Source: Armatimonadaceae bacterium
GTDB taxonomy: Bacteria; Armatimonadota; Armatimonadia; Armatimonadales; Armatimonadaceae
Direction of reading: 5' to 3'
Assembly: GCA_030446525.1 (NCBI GenBank)
Contig: JAUJNC010000217.1
Coordinates: 1-6,833, forward strand
Length of the DNA stretch: 6,833 bases
In this document: piece after piece, positions 1-5,644 of the stretch
How the letters are laid out: each line of letters begins with the position of its first letter
How positions within the stretch are numbered: position 1 is the first letter of the stretch
Made by a program: the position numbers and the translations under genes
The notes under the pieces: model-generated
Told to the model about the DNA's origin: nothing
What the model saw: only the letters and a program-made list of their open reading frames with translations
Database searches by the model: none

Positions 1-2178
1 GGCGATCATCTGCTCCGCATACAGCTTGGCCAGCAGCACGGTTAGGTTTCCCCCGCCGACCATTTGCGAGAGGCGTCCAAGGTCACGGAAGTACTCGAAG
101 TCGACAAACAGATGGCGCTTACCCCGTCCAGCGAAGTATGCGTCCATAAAGATGGAGATTTGATGACCTTCGATCCGGAGTGGGCGGATGACGGACCGCC
201 TCACCTCCCCCAACGTCTCCTCCCGCCGCGATGTCACGATCAGGGCGCTGATGAGGAACCCAGAGTCCTGCGGCCGGATCTCGTTGCGGGTGGCGTCGTT
301 CATCTCCGACAGGCTGTCCACAACCACCAGGATGCGTCCGCGTTGGAGGAGACGGTTCGTGAGTTCTTCAGAAAGTGATTCAGGCCGGTCGATCACGCTC
401 TGGAGTTGCCCGCGGACCGCGCTGACGAGGCGCTTGCCGGCCGCAACGGCGGCGTTCAGCTCCTCCTCGATGAGCACGGGTAACATCCGGTGGTTACGGA
501 GGCGCAAGAGCGGATCATCCGACATCGCCCACCTAGCCACTTGGCAGGCGAGGCTGGTCTTGCCCGAACCGCCTTCGCCCCAGATCAACAGGAGAGATCT
601 GTCCCGGGAGAACGCCGGCTTCAGATCGGTGCTGGTGAGATCTCCAATCGATTTACCGTCAAGGGTGATTGCCACCGGGACGTGGATCTTGCGATCTTGG
701 ACCGTGAGTCGGTCCTCGAATCCGTCCCGAACGGAATCTACGTGTGCGGCCACCCAGGCGTCAAGGACTCTGGGGAGGTAATGGAAGAAGCTGAGAAGGA
801 GCAGGGTGCGCAGTGACACCGCCATGTCAGGCCCTAAGGGCAGTTTGACTTCGGTGTGTGGTGCCAGCGCGTCGTTGATCCGGAGCAGCCACAGGGGGCG
901 CACCCACAGGAGAAGCAACCAGAGCGACAGGAGCGAGACAAGGTAGACGGCGACCCCCGTGACCGCTTTGTTTCGGGACATCTTGGCGACCACCCTGTCC
1001 AACACACGGGCCTGCCTTCTGTCCCACATCGCATTGATGGATCGACGTACGCGTAAGCGCGCCGTCTCGTATGTCGAGCGCCTGGGGGACGTGGCGTCTA
1101 GCTTATTGATGCTGGCGATCAGGCCGAACTCGACCGCGATCAGAACCCCCACACGTTCGTTGAGAGCCGCAAAGGGCAGGCTCCGTGCTTCATCCTGGAA
1201 GTACTCCGCGATGGTTGCTAAGCTGGCAGCAGCAGCGGAACCGACCTTGTCACTTTTGTCGTTCAGCGCGTCAGTGAGCGCGGGGATCGCAGGTTTAGCG
1301 TCCGAACCCATGCGGCCCAGGGCCAGTGCCGCGTTGTACCGGACGGTTTTGCTCTCGTCGTGCAGCGCCTTAACGAGCGCGGGGACCGCCGCTCTGGCGC
1401 TCCATCCCCTGCGGGCTAGGACGTAGCTCGTCCATTCGCGAACGAAAGGGTTCTTGTCACTCAGCGCCCTACCGAGCGCGGGGACCGTCGCTCCGGCGTC
1501 CGGCCGCATGATGCCTAGGGCCATTACTGCGGCGGCGCGGACGTATCCGACTTCGCTCTCGTCGTGCAGCACCTTGATGAGCGCGGGGACCGCTCTGGCG
1601 TCTGAACCGACGAAGGCCAGGCCAAAGATCGCAGAGCCGCGGACATCCACATCCTTGTCGCCCAGCGCCTTGATAAGCGCGGGGACCGCCGCTCTGGCGT
1701 CCGATTCCGTGCCTTTCAGGTTAGCCAAGACGGCGCCCGCATTTGCGCGAACCTCAGGGCTCTTGTCTACGAGCGCCTTAACGAGCGCGGGGACCGCCGC
1801 TCTGGCGCCCGATCCCATGTAGCTTAGGACCGCGATCGCGTTGGCGCGGACGTGCGCGCTCTCATCCCTCAAGGCATTAACGAGTGCGGGGATCGCCACT
1901 TTCGCTTTCCGGTGCTTTGCTATCAAAGCGTTGGCAGCTTCGTTGCTAGTGCCCACGTCCTTGTCACGCAAACGCTTGACCAGAGAAGAAATCTCTTGGT
2001 CGGAAGGCACTTGTGCCCATACGTGGTTCACTGGAGGCGCCAAGCAGAGTACCACAACATGGAGCGTTAGAACGATCGTGTGTTTGGCGTGACTCGCGGA
2101 GGATCGTCTCATTCGCACGCCGGCGAACGTGCCCAGCAGCGCGCCCTCGAATTTCGACCGGAGGCGTTCTTCGTCCAT
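1..2178 (-). CDS. Transmembrane HEAT-repeat NACHT/STAND NTPase (partial, C-terminus outside window)
   Basis: One uninterrupted frame of 726 codons; the C-terminus lies beyond the left edge. Seen, numbered from the first Met: a signal-peptide-like stretch (Met23, hydrophobic core 34-47, possible cleavage VWA|Q at 55/56); about eight HEAT repeats from residue 60 to 335, with the repeat proline of xxPALxxAL at 97, 130, 166, 198, 233, 266 and 299; a transmembrane helix at about 406-430; a weaker hydrophobic stretch at 452-470; then an NTPase domain with Walker A GEGGSGKTS (534-542), Walker B ILVVVDSLSEM (616-626, Asp621), a sensor-1-like VTSR (649-651) and a NACHT-like tail. Known of the family: NACHT ATPases oligomerise on ligand binding and act in signalling or phage defence. 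Inferred: HEAT sensor outside, ATPase in the cytoplasm. The fourth Walker B acidic residue is Ser (DSLSE against DGLDE). Met1 has a good ribosome site; Met23 is the alternative start. Ligand and effector cannot be told from what is visible. Confidence 0.85.
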   Translation of the reverse strand, partial: MDEERLRSKFEGALLGTFAGVRMRRSSASHAKHTIVLTLHVVVLCLAPPVNHVWAQVPSDQEISSLVKRLRDKDVGTSNEAANALIAKHRKAKVAIPALVNALRDESAHVRANAIAVLSYMGSGARAAVPALVKALVDKSPEVRANAGAVLANLKGTESDARAAVPALIKALGDKDVDVRGSAIFGLAFVGSDARAVPALIKVLHDESEVGYVRAAAVMALGIMRPDAGATVPALGRALSDKNPFVREWTSYVLARRGWSARAAVPALVKALHDESKTVRYNAALALGRMGSDAKPAIPALTDALNDKSDKVGSAAAASLATIAEYFQDEARSLPFAALNERVGVLIAVEFGLIASINKLDATSPRRSTYETARLRVRRSINAMWDRRQARVLDRVVAKMSRNKAVTGVAVYLVSLLSLWLLLLWVRPLWLLRINDALAPHTEVKLPLGPDMAVSLRTLLLLSFFHYLPRVLDAWVAAHVDSVRDGFEDRLTVQDRKIHVPVAITLDGKSIGDLTSTDLKPAFSRDRSLLLIWGEGGSGKTSLACQVARWAMSDDPLLRLRNHRMLPVLIEEELNAAVAAGKRLVSAVRGQLQSVIDRPESLSEELTNRLLQRGRILVVVDSLSEMNDATRNEIRPQDSGFLISALIVTSRREETLGEVRRSVIRPLRIEGHQISIFMDAYFAGRGKRHLFVDFEYFRDLGRLSQMVGGGNLTVLLAKLYAEQMIA
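1364..1400 (-). repeat. HEAT-repeat DNA unit, exact 37-nt match to 1772-1808
   Basis: This stretch encodes the first helix of one HEAT repeat (around ARAAVPALVKAL). It is identical over 37 nt to the stretch at 1772-1808, 408 bp away. A third copy at about 1672-1700 differs at only a few bases. The other repeats of the array have diverged, so this identity exceeds what the shared protein motif alone would require. Confidence 0.8.
1772..1808 (-). repeat. HEAT-repeat DNA unit, exact 37-nt match to 1364-1400
   Basis: Partner of the unit at 1364-1400. Both lie within the HEAT array of the NACHT gene and code for the same residues around the conserved repeat proline. Confidence 0.8.
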
Positions 2179-2184
2179 GCTTTT

Positions 2185-2189
2185 CCCTC
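2185..2189 (-). promoter_or_regulatory. Ribosome binding site deciding the Met1 start of the NACHT gene
   Basis: On the minus strand GAGGG lies 6 nt before the ATG at 2176-2178, and a second purine block GAGGAG (2192-2197) lies further upstream. No comparable purine block precedes the in-frame ATG at 2110-2112, which would start the protein directly at the signal peptide. The ribosome site therefore favours the longer form, whereas the signal peptide favours the shorter one. An in-frame stop (2188-2190) rules out any start further upstream. Confidence 0.5.
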
Positions 2190-2202
2190 ATCTCCTCGTT
2201 TC

Positions 2203-2219
2203 TTTACTTTCCGGTAACT
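2203..2219 (+). repeat. Left terminal inverted repeat of the insertion sequence
   Basis: TTTACTTTCCGGTAACT is the exact reverse complement of 3607-3623. The match stops at both ends: base 2202 does not pair with 3624, nor 2220 with 3606. This fixes the outer boundary of the element. Confidence 0.9.
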
Positions 2220-2232
2220 TGATGTCTTTGGG

Positions 2233-2262
2233 GTGACATCCGGCAGGCAGTTCGGATAGAGT
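2233..2262 (+). promoter_or_regulatory. Candidate transposase promoter
   Basis: GTGACA (2233-2238, five of six matches to TTGACA) is followed after 18 nt by TAGAGT (2257-2262, four of six matches to TATAAT). Transcription would begin near 2269, leaving a leader of about 30 nt before the ATG at 2298. Assigned by consensus match only; the case is helped by its position inside the element and its relation to the hairpin at 2235-2302. Confidence 0.4.
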
Positions 2263-2302
2263 TTAGTGGCCAAACGAAACTCCCGGACACCTGCCGGATG
2301 TC
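2235..2302 (+). promoter_or_regulatory. Inverted repeat that sequesters the transposase start codon
   Basis: GACATCCGGCAGG (2235-2247) and CCTGCCGGATGTC (2290-2302) are perfect 13-nt reverse complements. The transposase ATG (2298-2300) lies inside the right arm. A smaller stem, GAGTTT (2259-2264) with AAACTC (2277-2282), is nested in the loop. The left arm lies upstream of the predicted start of transcription, so only RNA read in from outside the element would carry both arms and hide the ATG. IS10 and IS50 are known to limit transposition from read-through RNA this way; applying it here is inference. Confidence 0.6.
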
Positions 2303-3622
2303 TCCTACAGTCTACCGCATCAGCAGCCTGTTGTGCCGTCTCGTCAACGAAGTGCCCATAGGAACCAACCTGGCCCTGTTCCACCTGCTGGGGATGCTCC
2401 TCACCGGGCGACTTCTCGGCACGCGCGGGGCGCTCATCCCGGCACTGGCCGAGTGCGGCCTGGCGCCCGATGCCGTGCGCAGAGCCTGGGCCGCTCTGGC
2501 CTATGGGGACTGGCAGGTCGCTACGCTCCTGGCAGCATGGCAGCAGATTGTCGGGGGCCAAGCCCGCTTCCCAGCGCACCGCCATGGTGGCTTCCGGCCC
2601 GTCGCCGCCGATCCGGTAGGCTGCTTGCGGCCGCGGCTGAAGCACTGCCCGAGCGAGCACTACCATGCACGGGCAGGCAAGGCTCTGCCGGCCATCTGTC
2701 TGGGCGTGCTCGCGGGCGTCGGCTCGGTAGAAGGACAGCGCCTGCCCCTGCCGCGGGCCTTGGTACGCACCGAGCCGCAGGGCACGGGCGGGAAGGACCT
2801 GCAGGCGCGCCTGCTTCAAGAGGCGGGCGTGCTGTTGAGGGACGCGGAAGCCTCGCCACCGACCGCGGCTTCCCGCTCTCCCAGGTGCACGAGGCGGGGG
2901 TGAAACGCTCTGTCTGCCGCGCCGCCAAGAACGTTACGGCCCGTCGTGCTGTGCCTGCCGAGTACAAAGGCAGGGGCAGGCGCCCGATCTGCGGCGACTT
3001 TGTCCGTCCTCTGCCGCCCCGCTACAAAGGCCGCCTGATCCTGGCGATGCCCCCCGACCGAGAAGAGCGCTGGCGAGAGGGCGAGCGATGGGTACAGGCA
3101 CGTTTCTGGGAGGATCCGGTGCTGCCGGATGCCGGGCCGGGGGCGCCGCGGTTCCGCTGCGTGGTCATCCGGCATCAGCGCTATCGAGAGCCGCTGTCGC
3201 TGTGCACCAATCTGCCGGTTGGCGGTGCCGACTTGCTGGCCCTGTATCGGGACCGCTGGCCGGTGGAGCAGTTGCCGCTCTCGGCTAAGCAGATGTTGGG
3301 CACCTTTCGCCAGTTCGTCTTTGCCCCGCAGAGTCGCCAGCGACTGCCGGAGTTGGCGCTCTTGGCTGGAGCCATTGTCTCGTACGTGGCTGCGACCGAA
3401 GCGACGCTCCCGCCGGGTTTCCGGGACCGTTGCGCCCGGGCAACACCGGGGCGGCTGCGCCGGGTGCTGGCCCGAGTGCCTTTTTCAGAGTTTAGGCCGG
3501 CGGACGCGCAAGTTCGGAAAAAGAGATCACCAACCGCCCACCTGCCGAAAGGCATCTTGGGTCATCGGCGGCAAAAGCGAGCGACCGAGGCCGCTGATGT
3601 TCAACCAGTTACCGGAAAGTAA
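2298..3622 (+). pseudogene. IS4-like DDE transposase, split by a one-base frameshift
   Basis: DNA cleavage and strand-transfer enzyme of the element. The N-terminal part reads from ATG 2298 (MSPTVYRISSLL...), with a probable first catalytic Asp in PVAADPVG (residue 105). The C-terminal part continues in the -1 frame with ATDRGFPL (second Asp, codon 2861-2863) and YRDRWPVEQLPLSAKQMLG (catalytic Glu, codon 3266-3268), ending at TAA 3620-3622. Adding one C in the CC at 2851-2852 joins the halves as ...DAEALATDRGFPL..., so a single-base deletion is the simplest reading; the rest is intact. Joined length is about 441 residues, normal for the group. Alternatives are a sequencing error or programmed -1 frameshifting, but no slippery heptamer is visible at the junction. 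The start lies in a hairpin and has no strong ribosome site. Confidence 0.8.
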
Positions 3623-3623
3623 A
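3607..3623 (-). repeat. Right terminal inverted repeat of the insertion sequence
   Basis: AGTTACCGGAAAGTAAA is the exact reverse complement of 2203-2219. It contains the transposase stop codon TAA at 3620-3622. Confidence 0.9.
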
Positions 3624-3660
3624 CGGCGGCTTGCGACTCCGTTGCTTCGCAACTCCGCCG
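3624..3660. repeat. Two-part hairpin abutting the right end of the insertion sequence
   Basis: CGGCGG (3624-3629) pairs with CCGCCG (3655-3660), and inside it TTGCGA (3631-3636) pairs with TCGCAA (3647-3652), with a 10-nt loop. It begins at the first base after the terminal repeat. There is no T tract on either strand, so it is not a standard intrinsic terminator. Confidence 0.6.
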
Positions 3661-3706
3661 CTGCGCACGCCGGTTCTGCGGGCGGGGCATTAACCCTGCC
3701 CTTAGC

Positions 3707-3723
3707 CAGAGGGAAGCCCTCTG
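3707..3723. repeat. Perfect 7-bp hairpin in the convergent intergenic region
   Basis: CAGAGGG (3707-3713) and CCCTCTG (3717-3723) enclose a 3-nt loop. It lies between the converging transposase and antiporter genes, where transcription from both sides should end, but no T run follows on either strand. Confidence 0.55.
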
Positions 3724-3757
3724 ACTCCCTGATAACCGGTTCCCACGCTGCAAGCGG

Positions 3758-3812
3758 CAGGGCATAGACTTCGTCGTAAAGTAACCAGGAAAGTAGTTTT
3801 ACCTATGCCCTG
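3758..3812 (-). terminator. Long hairpin just downstream of the antiporter gene
   Basis: CAGGGCATAG (3758-3767) and CTATGCCCTG (3803-3812) are perfect 10-nt reverse complements, and GTAAA (3776-3780) can pair with TTTAC (3798-3802) inside them. The structure starts 15 nt past the restored antiporter stop at 3828-3830, the position expected of a terminator for that gene. It lacks a following U tract, so a factor-dependent terminator or a 3' RNA-stabilising hairpin is equally possible. Confidence 0.4.
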
Positions 3813-3827
3813 TCTCCTCCACAGGCA

Positions 3828-3952
3828 CTAAGAGTGAGGCGTCGACATTTCTTCCGAAGCGCCTGCGAGGAGGGCTTTAAGCACCGGAGGCGCGATCATG
3901 GAGGTAATGAGCGACATAGCGATGATGAGCGCGTAGGTCGTGCCGGAGAAAA
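3828..3952 (-). pseudogene. Out-of-frame C-terminal end of the antiporter
   Basis: Skipping one base in the A4 run at 3949-3952 (TTTT on the coding strand) continues the antiporter as GSF-SGTTYALIIAMSLITSM followed by IAPPVLKALLAGA and ending at TAG 3828-3830. This is the hydrophobic last helix and the APPVL tail usual in this family. The uncorrected frame instead gives LRHDLRAHHRYVAHYLHD, which no membrane protein of this type would end with. The original protein would be about 392 residues. A one-base insertion is clear; whether it is biological or a read error cannot be told here. Confidence 0.8.
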
Positions 3953-5007
3953 CTTCCCGCCTGCTGCCCCAAGCTCGCCACGATAATGCCTACCTCGCCG
4001 CGCGGAACCATGCCCATACCCACGATGAGGGCCGACTTCCTGCCCAAAGACAAAGCCCCGAGCCCGCAGCCGACGAGCTTACTGACGACGGCAAGAAGCA
4101 CCACCACAACGAGCGTGCCGAGCGCCGAGAGACTTCCCAGTTCCGGAAGGTTTACCTGCGCGCCGGTGACGACAAAAAAGAAGGGCACGAGCAGCGCCAT
4201 GATCGGCTGAATCTGTTTTTCCAGCGTATGGCGCTGTTCGGATTCGGCCATGACCATGCCGGCGAGAAACGCCCCGATGATGGCGGCGAGGCCCAGCGCG
4301 GAGGCGGCCACGGCAAGCCCCAGACAAAGGGCGAGCGCGAGCGTCAGCGGGGAGAGCGGGTTTATCGGCGCTTCAAGCAGAGCCGACTTCCGGTGCATGA
4401 CTTTGGTTCCGACCAGGGCAATGACGGCGACAAAGCCCACGGCCTGAACGAGTACGAGCGCAAGCCCGATGACGTTGACGCCCCCTCCCCCTTGAATGGC
4501 CGTCACCACCCCTAAAAGGAGCATGGCGAGAATATCGTCAATGACGGCAGCGCCTAAGATTATGCGGCTTTCGATTCGCCCCAGAACGCCAAGCTCTTGA
4601 AGCACCCGCGCGGTGATACCGGCAGAGGTTGCGACAAAGGCAGCCGCCACGAACATGGCTTTAGGCGTATCGAAGCCTGTAAACTTTGCCCACAGCGCGC
4701 CCAGCACAAAGGGAAGAATGACCCCGGCGACGCCGACCAGGGTTGCCACGCGCCCCACTTTCTTTAGATCACCGGCGCGGGTCTCGAGGCCGACGGCGAA
4801 AAGGAGGAGCACCGCCCCGATTTCTGCCAGGACTTGGAGCGGTTCATTGATTCGGACCCATCCCAGAACGGACGGGCCGATAATGCACCCTGCGGCAATC
4901 TCGCCCACGACGGCGGGCATCTTCAGGCGCTGCGCGATTTCCGCCCCGATCTGTGCCGCGACGAAGACGACAAAGAGGGCAAGCAGTATCTCCGTTGTAT
5001 GGTTCAT
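3877..5007 (-). CDS. CPA2-family (Kef-type) cation:proton antiporter, C-terminus altered by frameshift
   Basis: Inner-membrane transporter exchanging Na+ or K+ for protons, for pH and ion balance. The 376-residue frame is almost wholly hydrophobic, with about 12 membrane segments. Family marks: KMPAVVGEIAAGCIIGP (29-45), LLLFAVGLET (67-76), the paired Asp157-Asp158 in AAVIDDILAMLLLG (an ion-binding DD motif, typical of electrogenic Na+/H+ exchangers), FFFVVTGAQVNL (276-287) and MVPRGEVGIIVASLG (333-347). There is no TrkA-N domain, so it is the short form. After Phe353 the frame changes to an unrelated polar tail ending at 3877; the normal last helix is in the next frame (see 3828-3952). The start is set by GGAAGG 7 nt upstream. 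Neighbours give no operon: the IS lies downstream and a long spacer upstream. Ion specificity is not determinable. Confidence 0.88.
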   Translation of the reverse strand: MNHTTEILLALFVVFVAAQIGAEIAQRLKMPAVVGEIAAGCIIGPSVLGWVRINEPLQVLAEIGAVLLLFAVGLETRAGDLKKVGRVATLVGVAGVILPFVLGALWAKFTGFDTPKAMFVAAAFVATSAGITARVLQELGVLGRIESRIILGAAVIDDILAMLLLGVVTAIQGGGGVNVIGLALVLVQAVGFVAVIALVGTKVMHRKSALLEAPINPLSPLTLALALCLGLAVAASALGLAAIIGAFLAGMVMAESEQRHTLEKQIQPIMALLVPFFFVVTGAQVNLPELGSLSALGTLVVVVLLAVVSKLVGCGLGALSLGRKSALIVGMGMVPRGEVGIIVASLGQQAGSFLRHDLRAHHRYVAHYLHDRASGA

Positions 5008-5014
5008 TAGCGCA

Positions 5015-5020
5015 CCTTCC
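5015..5020 (-). promoter_or_regulatory. Ribosome binding site of the antiporter gene
   Basis: GGAAGG on the minus strand lies 7 nt before the ATG at 5005-5007, a near-ideal Shine-Dalgarno placement that supports this start. Confidence 0.6.
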
Positions 5021-5218
5021 TTCGCTTCTAAGCTATGGGTATCTCTATCGCCCTTGACCCTATACGACTACCACGACTACTTAGGTGCTGCTGGTTCTTC
5101 TCACCTCGGAACTTTTTACAGGGGGCTGCAACAGAATTACCAAGTTACCACTGGCGAACCCTTGAGGGGATCTCCCCCGTATCGCCTATGGAGCCAGGCC
5201 TGCCGCACGCCTTCCTGT

Positions 5219-5407
5219 GGTCCGGACAAGACGCTGGGCTACTACGCGGCTCGTTGTGTGGGGGTGAACCCGCGCCGGGTTCACAGGTGTGTGAACGGGG
5301 TGGCGGCGTGGCAAGCCGGGGACCGGGCCGAGCGGGAGCGGTGTTGGCGCCTGTCTGGTTTGCTGGCGGAGCCGAGCATCGAGGAAGCACGCGGCGCGAC
5401 TTCATAG
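5219..5407 (+). pseudogene. Possible small helix-turn-helix protein fragment, start not identifiable
   Basis: This frame reads to a TAG at 5405-5407 and includes YYAARCVGVNPRRVHRCVNG followed by VAAWQAGDRAERERCWRLSGLLAEPSIEEA. The spacing of GVNPRRVHRCVNG resembles the turn and recognition helix of XRE/Cro-type DNA-binding proteins (GVSPSTVSRxxNG), and most third codon positions are G or C, as in the real genes here. Against it: no ATG or GTG with a ribosome site lies upstream in frame (the nearest candidate is TTG 5162-5164, without one), and the frame stays open far back into the antisense of the antiporter, as GC-rich shadows do. It may be a decayed remnant or chance. Confidence 0.25.
5264..5284. 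repeat. Perfect palindrome, 9-bp stem with 3-nt loop
   Basis: GTGAACCCG (5264-5272), loop CGC, CGGGTTCAC (5276-5284). A related GTGTGTGAACGGG follows at about 5287-5299. It could be an operator for a dimeric regulator or an RNA hairpin. No T tract follows, which argues against an intrinsic terminator. Confidence 0.6.
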
Positions 5408-5606
5408 GCGGCTTCAGAGTGGAAGAGCTGACACGGTAGTGAATGACAAGCCCGCGTTGCCGAATCGAGCAGACGGCCATGGGAGCACAGGAGCGACTTC
5501 GCCAGCGGTAACTTCTATTGTCTGCTTTAACGCCCTTTTGCGAGACGATATGCTTTGCTTCGGTGAGTTGGCCGTTCCCGTACACTCCTCTGTCTCTAGA
5601 AACGGC

Positions 5607-5636
5607 TGGCACGCAACCTACCGAACGTGATATACT
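5607..5636 (+). promoter_or_regulatory. Candidate promoter of the DUF1552 gene (extended -10)
   Basis: TG-A-TATACT (5628-5636) is a good extended -10 element. The -35 is poor (TGGCAC, 5607-5612, 18-nt spacer), which extended -10 promoters tolerate. Initiation would fall near 5643, only about 2 nt before the ATG at 5645. That would give a nearly leaderless message, consistent with the lack of any Shine-Dalgarno sequence before this start. Consensus match only. Confidence 0.3.
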
Positions 5637-5644
5637 TTCCAATA

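Larger units (their letters stand above)
2203..3623 (+). mobile_element. Complete insertion sequence, IS4-like DDE type, 1,421 bp
   Basis: Bounded by 17-bp perfect inverted repeats (2203-2219 and 3607-3623) and filled by one transposase reading frame whose TAA stop (3620-3622) lies inside the right terminal repeat. Size and compactness fit an IS4-superfamily element; the exact family was not determined. No target-site duplication is visible: the left flank ends CTCGTTTC and the right flank begins CGGCGGCT. This suggests a later rearrangement, or that the left and right ends come from different copies. The transposase is frameshifted, so the copy is probably not autonomous unless the shift is a sequencing error or is bypassed. 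Confidence 0.85.
5008..5644. other. Divergent intergenic region between antiporter and DUF1552 genes
   Basis: About 640 bp with no confident gene. It should hold the promoters of both flanking genes. Visible: a 9-nt-spaced direct repeat ACGACTAC (5064-5071 and 5073-5080) upstream of the antiporter start; a strong palindrome at 5264-5284; a coding-like fragment ending at 5407; and a possible promoter at 5607-5636. The stretch 5410-5600 shows nothing recognisable. No tRNA, known riboswitch or transposon end was recognised. Confidence 0.6.

Noticed and set aside
959..1822. Plus-strand open frames with repeated SALTSAGTAALA-like segments
   Set aside because: These are the antisense image of the HEAT repeats; the periodicity is inherited from the real minus-strand gene.
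1273..1900. Regularly spaced repeats considered as a CRISPR array
   Set aside because: The spacing is about 100 bp, the repeats are imperfect and in frame, and they translate as HEAT helices.
2109..2819. 236-codon minus-strand open frame crossing the left IS boundary
   Set aside because: It overlaps both the transposase N-terminal half and the NACHT 5' end in other frames that show clear domain motifs; its own translation is low-complexity and matches nothing recognisable.
3624..3760. Palindromes considered as integron attC sites
   Set aside because: The GTTRRRY / RYYYAAC core pairs are not present at the stem ends and there is no cassette-like gene arrangement.
5607..5622. TGGCACG before the DUF1552 gene considered as a sigma-54 -24 element
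   Set aside because: The required TTGC-type -12 element is missing at the correct spacing (CTACC instead).
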